Positions 29,223-39,077 of a DNA stretch of 64,000 nucleotides are shown one piece after another. The notes under the pieces were generated by a model. That model was given only the letters and a program-made list of their open reading frames with translations. It was not told where the DNA came from and did not search any database. The position numbers were made by a program, and so were the translations under genes. Position 1 is the first letter of the stretch, and each line of letters opens with the position of its first letter. The stretch comes from JAHEFT01 sp963766195 (GTDB taxonomy: Bacteria > Pseudomonadota > Gammaproteobacteria > Xanthomonadales > SZUA-36). The DNA lies in NCBI GenBank assembly GCA_963766195.1, contig CAVXYY010000005.1, forward strand, positions 868,001-932,000, written 5' to 3'.

Positions 29223-31142
29223 GTGGCTGAATCTCCAGGCCGCAGCGCCAGCCTGCTGGATGCGAAAGGGCCGTTCTCCAATTCACTTCCGGGTTTTGCG
29301 CCACGCGAGGCGCAGATTGCAATGGCACAGGCCGTCGAGAAGGCTTTGGCCGGCGGCGATTCGCTCGTCGTTGAGGCCGGAACAGGCATCGGGAAAACGC
29401 TGGCTTACCTGGTTCCTGCGCTGCTGAGCGGGGAGCGGGTAATCATTTCAACGGGCACCAAGACCCTCCAGGACCAGCTGTTTTTCAGGGACCTTCCGAT
29501 GGTTCGCGAGACGCTCGGGCTTTCCGTCAAACCCGCCCTGTTGAAGGGACGCGCCAACTACCTGTGTCTGCACCGGATGATGATCGCCCGAACCGAGGGC
29601 AGGCTGCCGAGTCGCGAGGCCGTGGCTGAACTCGAAGCTGTGTCGGACTGGTCGGCCCGCACCACGGACGGCGATCTTTCCATTTCCGGCGTCCTCACTG
29701 AGGACAGCGGCTTGCTGCCACTGGTGACCTCGACGACGGAAAATTGCCTCGGGACGGAATGCCCGCAATTTGAAGATTGTTATGTCGCAAGGGCGCGGCG
29801 GGAAGCGCAGGATGCCGACGTCGTGGTCGTTAACCATCACCTGCTTTTCGCGGATATGGCCATCAAGCAAAGCGGTTTTGGAGAAGTCCTGCCCGGAGCT
29901 TCCGCCTTTATCATCGACGAGGCGCACCAGGCGCCTGAAACCGCGAGCCGTTTTTTCAGCATCTCCCTGACGGCCAGGCAGGTAACCGACCTGTGCAGGG
30001 ACTTCCTGGCCGAGTCTTCCGGTGTCACCGGCGCGCTTGGCGTGCTGCGTGACGGGGTCGCGGATTGCCTGCAGAAGCTCCAGGAAATTCAACTCGTATT
30101 GTCTGAAAGAATGCCCGATCGGGGATCCTGGAACGACCTGGTTCGGGACGATCAGACCCGCCTGGCGCTGCAATCACTGGATGACGCCATCATTTCTTTG
30201 GCCGCTTCCGCCGAAAAAATGGCTGGCAGCGCCCGCGGGCTTGATGGCTGTATCGACCGGCTGAAGGAACTGCAGAGCCGGCTGGACCGGTTCGATGCAC
30301 CCCAGTCGGGCGAGGAGGTCCGCTGGTTCGAAAAGAGGGGGCGGGGCTTTGCGCTGCACATTACTCCGCTGGAAGTATCCGGCGTGTTCAATGATTTCCG
30401 GGCCATGGCCGGTGCCGCCTGGGTTTTCACATCAGCCACGCTCTCGGTGATGGGGGATTTTTCGCATTTCACCGGACAAATGGGGCTGGACGATGCGGCG
30501 ACCCTGCAGCTGGATTCACCTTTTGATTATCCAAACAACGCGCTGTTGTGGTTACCCGAACAGATTCCCGAGCCGCGCGAGCCGGATTTTGTTCCGGCCC
30601 TGCTCGAACAGGTCATTCCTTTGCTGGAGGCAAGCAAGGGGCGGGCGTTCCTGTTGTTCACCTCACACCGGTCGCTGCGGCGGGCGGCGGAAATCCTGGC
30701 TGAACGGGTCAGGTTCCCCTTGTTTGTTCAGGGGGAGCAGCCCCGGAGTCTGCTGCTCGATCAGTTCCGGGAGTCCGGGGAAGGGGTTTTGCTGGGTTCC
30801 TCCAGCTTCTGGGAAGGGGTGGACGTGATCGGCGAGGCCCTTTCCCTGGTGGTTATCGACAAACTGCCGTTTGCGGCTCCGGACGACCCGGTGATGGAAG
30901 CCAGGAGTGGATCGCTGCGCCGCGCAGGGGGCAATCCTTTCACCCAGCTTTATCTCCCGCAGGCGGTTATTTCCCTGAAGCAGGGCGCCGGCCGCCTGAT
31001 CAGGGACATCACGGACCGCGGAGCCCTGGTGGTATGCGACCCCAGGATCCGGACAAAATCCTACGGCCGGGTTTTCCTGGACAGTCTGCCCCCGATGAAA
31101 CTGGCGGCTGACCGGGCCGAAGTTGAGAGGTTTTTTGTATGA
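29223..31142 (+). CDS. yoaA: YoaA/DinG-family ATP-dependent DNA helicase
   Basis: This 639-residue superfamily 2, XPD-like helicase starts at the GTG at 29223. Motifs present are Walker A EAGTGIGKT, the DEAH box in IIDEAHQAPETASRFF, and C-terminal motifs SSFWEGVDVIGE and QGAGRLIRD. The iron-sulphur cluster ligands are visible as ANYLCLHR and ENCLGTECPQFEDCY. In E. coli YoaA works with the polymerase III chi subunit in repair. The stop overlaps the tsaB start (ATGA), as in other gammaproteobacteria where yoaA and tsaB are neighbours. Intact. Confidence 0.92.
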   Translation: MAESPGRSASLLDAKGPFSNSLPGFAPREAQIAMAQAVEKALAGGDSLVVEAGTGIGKTLAYLVPALLSGERVIISTGTKTLQDQLFFRDLPMVRETLGLSVKPALLKGRANYLCLHRMMIARTEGRLPSREAVAELEAVSDWSARTTDGDLSISGVLTEDSGLLPLVTSTTENCLGTECPQFEDCYVARARREAQDADVVVVNHHLLFADMAIKQSGFGEVLPGASAFIIDEAHQAPETASRFFSISLTARQVTDLCRDFLAESSGVTGALGVLRDGVADCLQKLQEIQLVLSERMPDRGSWNDLVRDDQTRLALQSLDDAIISLAASAEKMAGSARGLDGCIDRLKELQSRLDRFDAPQSGEEVRWFEKRGRGFALHITPLEVSGVFNDFRAMAGAAWVFTSATLSVMGDFSHFTGQMGLDDAATLQLDSPFDYPNNALLWLPEQIPEPREPDFVPALLEQVIPLLEASKGRAFLLFTSHRSLRRAAEILAERVRFPLFVQGEQPRSLLLDQFRESGEGVLLGSSSFWEGVDVIGEALSLVVIDKLPFAAPDDPVMEARSGSLRRAGGNPFTQLYLPQAVISLKQGAGRLIRDITDRGALVVCDPRIRTKSYGRVFLDSLPPMKLAADRAEVERFFV

Positions 31143-31845
31143 AAAGAGAACCCGTGTCCAGGCTACTGGCCATCGAAACATCTGCTGAGGCGTGTTCGGT
31201 GGCGTTGTGCTGTGATGGCGAGACGCGAAGTTTTTTTGAACATGCCCCGATGCGTCACGCCGAACTCCTTTTGCCGGCAGTGCAGGCGCTGCTGGCTGAA
31301 TCCGGACTGGCGCTGGCGAAACCTGGACGCCATTGCATTTGGCCGGGGGCCGGGAAGCTTCACCAGCCTGAGAATCGGTATCGGCGTCGTGCAGGGCCTG
31401 GCCTGGGGAGCGGAACTGCCCGTAGTGCCGGTTTCTTCGCTGGCGGCGGTTGCCCAGGAGGCCGCTGATACCGCAGTATCCGGGTTTTCGTCGATCTGCG
31501 TCGCGGTCGACGCGCGCATGCAGGAAGTCTACACCGCGAACTTCCGTTGCGGCGGCAACGGTATCGTTGCGTCAGCGGGCGAAGAGCATGTTTGCGAGCC
31601 GGGCCGGGTTCGCGCGCTTGCCGGCGGGCCCTACATTGCTGCCGGAAACGGGTTTGAGACAATTCAGGGAACTCGATCAACTGGCGTCGAATGCGGGTGA
31701 ATGTCTCCCTGCGGTCCGCCCGCGGGCGGAGACGGTTTGCAAACTGGCGCTGGATTGGTTGCGCAGCCATGACCCCCTTCCGGCCGCCATGGCCCAACCG
31801 GTCTACGTGCGCAACCAGGTGGCTTCAAAACCGAAACCGGATTGA
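31139..31845 (+). CDS. tsaB: TsaB, tRNA t6A biosynthesis protein (two frameshifts)
   Basis: TsaB is the inactive ASKHA paralogue that scaffolds TsaD and TsaE for threonylcarbamoyladenosine formation at A37 of tRNAs. The start overlaps the yoaA stop. It begins with LLAIETSAEACSVALCCDGE and continues with MRHAELLLPAVQALLAES. After a break near 31320 it reads LDAIAFGRGPGSFTSLRIG (the family signature) and GVVQGLAWGAELPVVPVSSL. After a second break near 31665 it ends LPAAMAQPVYVRNQVA. The total is about 235 residues, normal for TsaB. It is usually essential, so the breaks are probably sequence errors. Confidence 0.9.
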
Positions 31846-31872
31846 GGATTGCGGGACGTATCCGGGGTCTGG

Positions 31873-34314
31873 TCAGCGCAGGGAAGCGTAGATCGAGCCG
31901 TACTTTCTGGCTGCGGTGTTCCAGTCCATGCTTTCCGCCAGGCGTCGCCCTTCCCGGGCCAGTTCCGCTGCTTTCTGCGGTTGTTCCAGCAATTCGATAA
32001 TCGCCATGATCACGTCATCCCAGTCATCCAGCACGAGGGCGTGTTTTCCGGGAATGACGGGAATGCCCTCGATGCCTTTCCGGGTGCTGATGACCGGCAG
32101 GCGTGCGGCAAAGCAATCGATGATTTTCATTCTCGTGCCGCCACCATCCACCAGGGGCACGACGGACAGGTCGGCCGCCCGCAGCCAGGGACCAACCTGC
32201 TCCACGCTGCCGGTCAGGTGAATCCGGGGATGGGGACTGACGGCCGGCGGGAATTTGCCCACTGCCAGCAGGTGGCACTGCAGGCCCCTGGCCTCCAGAC
32301 CCGGCAACAGGATCTCGGCGAAAATCCGTAACGCCTCCTGGTTGGGCGGATAAGAAAAGGTGCCGTGATAGACCAGTAGCGGGCACGGGTCCGGTATGCC
32401 GAATCTGCTGCGCGCATCCACTATTTCCGGAGTATCAAATTCCACCAGGTTTACGCCGTGCGCCACGGTATGAAGCAAGTCCGGATCCACCCCGTCCTCG
32501 GCCAGTTTCTGGCGGTCGTTATCGGATACACAAACGACTGCGTCCGAGCGGTTACACAGGTCGATTTCAATATCGCGCAGGTTTCTGTACTGTGCGGCCG
32601 AAAGCTCCGTCGACCTGCGCTTCTATCCGGTCGTACTCGACGTTGTGTTCCACCAGCACAACTTTGCAGTCCAGCGTATCCCGGGCGCGGATACAGGGCA
32701 GCGCGTAGGCGGGAAATTCGGCCTGCAGAACGCCGGCATGCAGGGCATGCCCGGCGGCAAGTGTCCTCCAGAAGAACGACCCGTCGGTCAGCGGCAGGTA
32801 AAGAAAACTGTTGCTGTAGGGCAGGTTCTTGGAAAAATGCAACAGCTTGGTCAGCGGGCCGGGGAGACTCAGAAATCTCAACCAGAACGGATAGCTCCTG
32901 CGGGTCTCGCCGCCGGGTGTGATTTCAAACCAGTGTCTCCGGTTTTCGGTCACGATGCCGACCCGTGTTCCATTTCGTGCCAGTGCGCGGGCGCTTTCCA
33001 CGGTACGAACCGCCGCTCCATGGTCCGGCGGGAACAAGTCTCCCCGGGTCACGATGAGGACCCCGGTGCCGTGGTCCTGTCCGAACAGGCGATTGAGCAG
33101 AACGGTACGAACCAGGTTGAATTGGCGCTTGAGCCTTTCCGCAAGCGGAGGAACGCCGAGCACGGGTGTGATGTCCCGGCTGAACGCTGCCGGCGCCAGC
33201 CGGGCTGCTTTTGCCGGGTTTTCCAGCCAGTCGATCAATGGCGCGACGGAGCGGGATGGGTTGCAAAGCCTCAAAGACCAGCCTTTTTGCATTGGCCGAT
33301 TTTTCTCTCCATTCCTCCGGCCGCTCGACTATGCGGGAAAGTATCGGCTCCAGCGAGGCGGGGTCATCGATGATCCAGCCCGCATCATATTGCTCGATCA
33401 GCCGGGAAACCGGAAGGTAACGATTACACAGCAGCGGCAGGCCGTGGCGCAGGAACTCGAGCGATCGGAAAGACTGGCTGTATTCCCGCTCAATGTTCCA
33501 ATCAGCGAGTTCAACACCGATATGGGCGTTCCGGGACAGAAATTCACTGAATTGCCGGTAGGGCTTGAGTGCCTGGAACTGAACCGGGCCGTCTCCGTCG
33601 CCCTGGATGGAGGCGCTGTCTTTTCCCGGACCGTGCCAGCGGTAACCGCCGCCAAAATGGACCAGCCTGATCCGGGAACCGTGTTTTCCGGCGCAGGCCT
33701 CGAGTTCCGCCTGGTAGGAGCCGGCGCTTCTCCAGGGCCAGTTTACGCCCCCGCTCACCAGCAGCCAGCCGTCTTTTTCCGGGTCCGAAAGCGGTGAACC
33801 AGCGACTTCGGCGCCGAGAGGAACCACCCGGATGGGATCGGGGCCGCGTAAATCAAACCCCGCCTCGATCAGCGTGTTGACCAGCAGGTGCCGCTGCAGA
33901 TGGTTGCCGACCAGGACCAGGTCGCATTTTTGCAGGTTGTTTTTCAGCCGCCGCAGGCTGGCCTTCACCGTTTCCGGAGATTCGAAGAGTTCTTCGAGGG
34001 ACCGGGGAGCCACGTAGTCGAGAATGACCGGAATAGAAAGTTCGTGGGGAAGTAAGCGGAGCAACTCCCAGAAAGTGACGATCACCGCACCCGGCTCCTC
34101 CTTCATCAGGATTCCCTGCAGTTCATCGTGGTTGCTGAAGGTCGATCCGGATTTTGCCGGGCTGCCCTCCCGTCCCGTCGCCAGCCAGACCTGGATCACC
34201 TGGTGTCCGGCCGCTTCCAGCGCGGTGCGGATCTGTACCGTGCGCACGGCGTTGCCGCTGACGACCTCGTCGTTCAGCAGGGGGGGTTCCTGTGATGATC
34301 AGCAGAATTTTCAT
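31873..34314 (-). CDS. Tandem GT4-type glycosyltransferase (three frameshifts)
   Basis: Read as one protein of about 810 residues with two GT-B halves. The first starts at the ATG at 34314 (MKILLIITGT). Removing one base from the homopolymer near 34290 continues PLLNDEVVSGNAVRTVQIRT. It ends in the donor-site region (NIEREYSQSFRSLEFLRHGL). A break near 33270 joins it to the second half (HGTGVLIVTRGDLFPPDHGA, VLVEHNVEYDRIEAQ). A third break near 32590 leads to VVCVSDNDRQKLAEDGVD, VYHGTFSYPPNQEAL and GGGTRMKIIDCFAARLPVIS. It is probably involved in surface polysaccharide synthesis. Only 18 bases separate it from mgtE upstream. Two separate genes are possible, but no stop and start signals appear at the junction in the corrected frame. 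Confidence 0.72.
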
Positions 34315-34332
34315 GCGATCGGCGCGCTGGAC

Positions 34333-35697
34333 TCAGGGACCCATTAACAGGAACGTGGCCAGGCCGATGAACGCCATGATGCCGATGACGTCGGTGACGG
34401 TCGTCAGCACCACGCCCCCGGCAAGCGCCGGGTCAATGGACATGCGCCTGAGCACGACCGGAACCAGCGCCCCGGCCAGCGCCCCTGCGAACAGGTTCAA
34501 TAAAATCGCAGAGGCCAGGACCAGGCCAAGGGGGACGTCGCCGTACCAGAGAATCGTGATCACGGCGATCAGGATGGAGAAAAAGACCCCGTTCAACAAC
34601 CCGACGGCCAGTTCCTTGCGCAGCAACGCCGGAATGTTGCTTGCGCTGACCTGGCCGGTGGCCATTCCGCGTACCATCAGGGTCAGGGTCTGGGTTCCGG
34701 CTATCCCGCCCATGCTCATTACGATTGGAAAAAGTACGGCGGTCGCCACCAGTTTGTCCAGCGTCGGCTCGAACACATAGAGCACGCCGGCTGCCATGAA
34801 AGCGGTGATCAGGTTTACGCCCAGCCATACCCACCGCCTGCGCGCCGATTGCACGATCGGGGCGAACATGTCATCTTCCTCGTCGAGACCGGCCCTGGAT
34901 AACACGGAATGCTCGGCCTGCTCCCTGATCACGTCGACCACGTCGTCGATCGAGATCCAGCCCAGCAAGCGTTTTTCAGAATCGATCACCGGTGCGGTCA
35001 CCAGGTCGTGGTGCTCGAACTCGATCGCGACCTGGTTTTCGGGCATGTCAACCGGAATCGCGATCGCCGAAGTGTCCATCAACTCTCCGACCATGGACCG
35101 CAAATCCCTGGTCAGCAGATCCGCAAGTTTCAGGCTCCCCAGGTACCGCCCCTGCCGGTCAATGACAAACAACAGGTCGAAAACCTCGGGTAGTTCACCC
35201 CGAACCCGCAGATAGCGCAATACAACATCCAGCGTTACGTCGGGCCGGATCGACAAAACATCCGGGTCCATCAGGCCACCGGCCGAGTCTTCGGGGTAGG
35301 ACAGTACCTGTGCCAGCCGTTCCCGGTCCTGCCTGTCGAGGCTTCGCAGCACTTCCCGGGTGACCGCATCCGGCAGGTCGTCCAGGATGTCCGCGAGGTC
35401 ATCGAGGTCCAGGTCGTCCACGGCCGCAACCAGGTCTTCGGCCGAAGTACCGCGGATCAGGCTGGCGCGGACTTCGTCATTGACTTCGACCAGCACATCG
35501 CCGTCGAGGGCCGGGTCGGTCATTTCCCAGACAGCCAGGCGCTTGGTTACGGGCAGAGATTCGAGAAGATCGCCGATTTCGGCGGCCGAAAGGTTCTTCA
35601 GCAGATGCCGGACCTGGTACTGGGTGCCCGAATCGAGTGCTTCCGACAGCCGGTCAAGGTGGCGCGCTGTTTTCTCTTCGTGTATTTGTTCGGCCAT
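34333..35697 (-). CDS. mgtE: MgtE-family magnesium transporter
   Basis: The protein has 454 residues from the ATG at 35697 (MAEQIHEEKTARHLDRLSEA). The cytoplasmic N domain, a superhelix rich in acidic residues (VDDLDLDDLADILDDLPDA), is followed by two CBS domains. Five membrane segments then carry the family signature FPIVMSMGGIAGTQTLTLMV and LNLFAGALAGALVPV. MgtE is a Mg2+ channel gated by Mg2+ bound to the N and CBS domains. It is the last gene of the minus-strand block after ptsI, 93 bases downstream of it. No Mg2+ riboswitch-like structure was recognised in the gap. Confidence 0.95.
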   Translation of the reverse strand: MAEQIHEEKTARHLDRLSEALDSGTQYQVRHLLKNLSAAEIGDLLESLPVTKRLAVWEMTDPALDGDVLVEVNDEVRASLIRGTSAEDLVAAVDDLDLDDLADILDDLPDAVTREVLRSLDRQDRERLAQVLSYPEDSAGGLMDPDVLSIRPDVTLDVVLRYLRVRGELPEVFDLLFVIDRQGRYLGSLKLADLLTRDLRSMVGELMDTSAIAIPVDMPENQVAIEFEHHDLVTAPVIDSEKRLLGWISIDDVVDVIREQAEHSVLSRAGLDEEDDMFAPIVQSARRRWVWLGVNLITAFMAAGVLYVFEPTLDKLVATAVLFPIVMSMGGIAGTQTLTLMVRGMATGQVSASNIPALLRKELAVGLLNGVFFSILIAVITILWYGDVPLGLVLASAILLNLFAGALAGALVPVVLRRMSIDPALAGGVVLTTVTDVIGIMAFIGLATFLLMGP

Positions 35698-35790
35698 GAC
35701 GAGCTTCCCCGGAATTGCGATACAGTACACCAGACTCGGTTCGCTGGAACCGCTGGCATTATAAGGGAAACGGATGGACCGGGTCGTGAA

Positions 35791-37560
35791 TTAAGGAGCC
35801 GAGGCTACCTGCCCTGCCTGGGATTGGTCCAGTAATTCCAGTAACGAAGATGCGCTGGGCGCGGTCGGATCCTTGAGCCACCGCTTCATCACTTCACGGG
35901 CAGCGCCAATATCCGTTGTCCGCACGATGCGCTTGACTTCAAGCAGGCGGGCGGGGTGCATGCTGAAATTGCACAGGCCAAGGGCGAGCCACATCCGGGT
36001 GAAGCGCGGGTCGCCTGCCGCTTCGCCGCAGACCGTTGCCGGGAGTCCGAGCCGATCTGCTTCCCGCAGAATATACCGGAGTAAACGAACAACGCCCGGG
36101 TGCTGCAAATCATAGAGATGGGCGACCTGTTCGTCGCTGCGGTCGGCCGCCAGGGCGTATTGCATCAGGTCATTCGTGCCCACCGAAATGAAATCGAGCT
36201 CCTGGCCGAGGTCATCGATGGCCAATGCGGCTGCCGGGACTTCGATCATGCCGCCCAGTTGCATGCCGACATCATAGGGCTGCCCGCGTTTGTCCAGTTC
36301 ACTCTTCGCTTCCGCGAGCAGTGACCGAACGGCACGGACTTCCTGGACACTTGTGATCATCGGAATCAGGCACCGGATCTTTCCGGTTGCGCTGGCTCGC
36401 AAAATGGCCCTGAGCTGGGTCTTGAATAATCCCGTGTCGCGAAGACACAGGCGCACCGCGCGCAAGCCCAGGGCCGGGTTTGCCGACCGGCTCAATTGGG
36501 AGAAATCGAGGGAGTCAGTGGATTTGTCCGCACCGAGGTCCAGCGTTCGAATCGTCAGGAAGGCCCCATCCAGTAATTTGAGCGCTGAACAGTATTCAGC
36601 GAATTGTTCTTCTTCATTGGGTGGGGCTCCCCTCAGGAAGAGGAACTCGGTGCGGTAAAGCCCGATCCCGTCGGCACCAACCTCAAGTGATTGCTGCAAC
36701 TCGACCGGGCGCTCTGCATTGGCCTGGAGACTGATCATAACGCCGTCGATACTCACGGCGCGGCGCTTGCGTAGCGACACCAGGGATTGTTTGAAGCGCT
36801 CGGCTTCTTTCCTGACGTCCTGGTAGTGGTCGAGGGTTGCCTGGTCGGGATCGGCAAATATCGAGCCCAGCCCCCCGTCCAGGATCAGCACGCTGTCTTC
36901 CTTCAGCAGGCTGCGGGCCCCGTGAACCCCCATGACAGCCGGAATGCCCAGGCTGCTCGCCAGGATGGCGGTATGGCTGTTTGGACCGCCGTGCTCCGTT
37001 ATGATTCCGGCCACGCCGCGCTGGTGCAGTATGGCCAGTTCGCCCGGGGTCAGCTCCGAGGCAACTACCAGGGTATCGGCCAGGCGGTCCGGCATGTTTT
37101 CAAAGGGTATGCTCGCCGCTTCCTCTCTGAGTTTGCTCTGAACAAGCCGGACAACCTGCGTTACGTCCTCGCCACGGGTCCGTATGTACTCGTTCTCGAT
37201 GCTGCGAAATTCAGACAGGATCTGTTCCAGTTGTGATTGCAGCGCCCATTCTGCGTTGCAGAGCTGCTCCCTGATGTGGTCTTCGGTGCTTTGCGTTATC
37301 TTGGAATCGGCCAACATCAGCACGTGTGACTGGATCATCTCGACTGCTGATCCGGCAACCGACGAGTCGATCCGGTCGGACATCTCCAGCAGTTGTTGCC
37401 TGGCCGCGTTGAGGGCATTGCGAAAACGATGGATTTCGTTTTCGACATCGTCATTACCGATGCGGTACTCGCCGATCTCGAGCTCGTTTGACTCAGCCAG
37501 GTGGACACGGCCGATCGCGATTCCGGGCGCTACGGCTTGTCCTTCCAGGGTCATGCTCAT
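35791..37560 (-). CDS. ptsI: Enzyme I of the phosphotransferase system
   Basis: The 589-residue PEP-protein phosphotransferase moves phosphate from PEP to HPr. The phospho-histidine is His196 in GGPNSHTAILASSLGIPAVM. The PEP-binding barrel has LYRTEFLFLRG, EVPAAALAIDDL and a C-terminal VCGEAAGDPRF. It overlaps ptsH by four bases. With HPr and two EIIA-type proteins but no permease nearby, the pathway seems regulatory. Intact. Confidence 0.95.
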   Translation of the reverse strand: MSMTLEGQAVAPGIAIGRVHLAESNELEIGEYRIGNDDVENEIHRFRNALNAARQQLLEMSDRIDSSVAGSAVEMIQSHVLMLADSKITQSTEDHIREQLCNAEWALQSQLEQILSEFRSIENEYIRTRGEDVTQVVRLVQSKLREEAASIPFENMPDRLADTLVVASELTPGELAILHQRGVAGIITEHGGPNSHTAILASSLGIPAVMGVHGARSLLKEDSVLILDGGLGSIFADPDQATLDHYQDVRKEAERFKQSLVSLRKRRAVSIDGVMISLQANAERPVELQQSLEVGADGIGLYRTEFLFLRGAPPNEEEQFAEYCSALKLLDGAFLTIRTLDLGADKSTDSLDFSQLSRSANPALGLRAVRLCLRDTGLFKTQLRAILRASATGKIRCLIPMITSVQEVRAVRSLLAEAKSELDKRGQPYDVGMQLGGMIEVPAAALAIDDLGQELDFISVGTNDLMQYALAADRSDEQVAHLYDLQHPGVVRLLRYILREADRLGLPATVCGEAAGDPRFTRMWLALGLCNFSMHPARLLEVKRIVRTTDIGAAREVMKRWLKDPTAPSASSLLELLDQSQAGQVASAP

Positions 37561-37826
37561 TCGTCCTCTCCGAACCGGTTATTGATTAACAGGATCACGG
37601 CGGCCATGGCCAGATCCTCATCCTCTCCCTCGGCCTCGACGGTGAGTTCCGTTCCGGTCGCAGCGGCCAGTGTCAGCACTCCCATGATGGACTTTCCGTT
37701 CACCGACCGCGCGCCCTTTTTTACCAGGACCTCCGACTCGAATTCTGACGCGCAGTTGACCAGGCGGGTTGCCGCGCGGGCGTGCAGGCCAAGCCGGTTG
37801 ATGATGGTCACGTTTCTCGAAATCAT
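37557..37826 (-). CDS. ptsH: HPr phosphocarrier protein
   Basis: The protein has 89 residues. Both phosphorylation sites are present: His15 in NRLGLHARAAT (from Enzyme I) and Ser46 in VNGKSIMGVLTLAA (target of HPr kinase). Retention of Ser46 fits with hprK being three genes upstream. It overlaps the neighbouring EIIA gene and ptsI by four bases each, so the three are co-translated. Confidence 0.95.
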   Translation of the reverse strand: MISRNVTIINRLGLHARAATRLVNCASEFESEVLVKKGARSVNGKSIMGVLTLAAATGTELTVEAEGEDEDLAMAAVILLINNRFGEDE

Positions 37827-38209
37827 TGCTGGAAAATCTTCACGGCGCGTTTCCCCCCTTCAACGGCTTTCTGGACCACCAGTTCGAGTGACTGGTCACG
37901 GTAATTGCACACCCGGATCAGCATCGCAAGATTGACGCCGGTCACCATGATCGCATGACAACTCTCCAGTGCCTCCGCCACCAGGTTCGCGGGGCTCGCG
38001 CCTATCAGATCGGTGAGAACCAACACGCCGCCACCGGTGTCCGCCCGCTCAACCAATGCCCGGATATGCGCCACGCCGGTCGGGTTTTTCGAATGGCGGA
38101 ACTCCAGCGGATAGACGTCAGACAGTTCCTGGCCGAGCACAAATCCGGCTTCTTCAACCAGCGACCGTGCGGTTCCGCCATGCGTGATGATTACGATGCC
38201 TATGCTCAA
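37823..38209 (-). CDS. EIIA of the mannose/fructose PTS family
   Basis: The 128-residue protein starts at the TTG at 38209, which overlaps the rapZ stop (TTGA). The N-terminus SIGIVIITHGGTARSL carries the phospho-acceptor His10, and VLVLTDLIGASPANLVAEAL is conserved in EIIA-Man. No EIIB, EIIC or EIID gene is nearby. In Xanthomonas and beta-proteobacteria such stand-alone EIIA-Man proteins are regulatory. The alternative start upstream would run through rapZ and is not credible. Confidence 0.92.
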   Translation of the reverse strand: MSIGIVIITHGGTARSLVEEAGFVLGQELSDVYPLEFRHSKNPTGVAHIRALVERADTGGGVLVLTDLIGASPANLVAEALESCHAIMVTGVNLAMLIRVCNYRDQSLELVVQKAVEGGKRAVKIFQQ

Positions 38210-39075
38210 GCCTGAAGTTCCCTGTGGTGGATGAGGATATGATGAAAGTCGCTGGCCAGACCCGAAGCGAGTTGATCGACCAGGTAAACCGACCGGTGTC
38301 GCCCTCCGGTGCAGCCGATACCTACGGTGACATAACTTCTCTGGCTGCGTTGGAATTCGGGCAACCAGGTCTGCAGAAATCGCAGAATATCCGCCAGCAT
38401 GCCTGCTACGGCAGCGTCCTGCTCCAGCCATTTTCTGACCGGGAGATCCAGGCCGCTGAGTTCACGAAGGCCCTCCACCCAGTGTGGGTTGGGCAGTATG
38501 CGCGCGTCAAAAATGAAATCAACGTCCTGTGGCACCCCGCGTTTGAATGCAAAAGATTCCAAAACGATCGTCATGGTTTCATTTTCGGTGCCGACGCATT
38601 TCCAGACCTGGCGCCTCAACTGGTGAATATTGATGTCAGACGTGTCAATGACCCAGTCGGCTTTCTTGCGCAGGCTGCCAAGCAGACCCTGTTCCCGTTC
38701 AATGGCTTGCGGCAGGGATGTCTGTTCGCTGGTCAGGGGATGGCGCCGCCGTGTTTCGCTGAACCGCTTGATGATCGCGTTGGCGTCGGCGGTCAGGAAC
38801 ATCAGTTGACAATTCATCCCGGCGGCTGACAGATCGTCCAGCCAGGTCGGAATTTCCTGCAGGTCATGTTCGGGTGAACGGGCGTCCACACCCAGCGCCA
38901 CCCTCGAGTAGCGAGCGGGGTTGACCTTGATTTGCTTGGCAAATTCCGGAAGCAGGGCTGCCGGAAGGTTGTCCACGCAGTAGCACCCGAGGTCTTCAAG
39001 CGCTCGCAGGGCGGTTGATTTACCTCCGCCGGACAGGCCGGTGACCAGGACCAGCGATTGATGCGCGCCCGGCAC
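38206..39075 (-). CDS. rapZ: RapZ, RNase adapter/nucleotide-binding protein
   Basis: The 289-residue protein has Walker A GLSGGGKS (13-20), then ALEDLGCYCVDNLPAALLPE. Its C-terminal half contains the signature TVGIGCTGGRHRSVYLVDQL and IHHRELQ. In E. coli RapZ directs decay of the GlmZ small RNA to control glucosamine-6-phosphate synthesis, an envelope precursor step. It follows hprK by two bases. Intact. Confidence 0.95.
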   Translation of the reverse strand: MPGAHQSLVLVTGLSGGGKSTALRALEDLGCYCVDNLPAALLPEFAKQIKVNPARYSRVALGVDARSPEHDLQEIPTWLDDLSAAGMNCQLMFLTADANAIIKRFSETRRRHPLTSEQTSLPQAIEREQGLLGSLRKKADWVIDTSDINIHQLRRQVWKCVGTENETMTIVLESFAFKRGVPQDVDFIFDARILPNPHWVEGLRELSGLDLPVRKWLEQDAAVAGMLADILRFLQTWLPEFQRSQRSYVTVGIGCTGGRHRSVYLVDQLASGLASDFHHILIHHRELQA

Positions 39076-39077
39076 TG

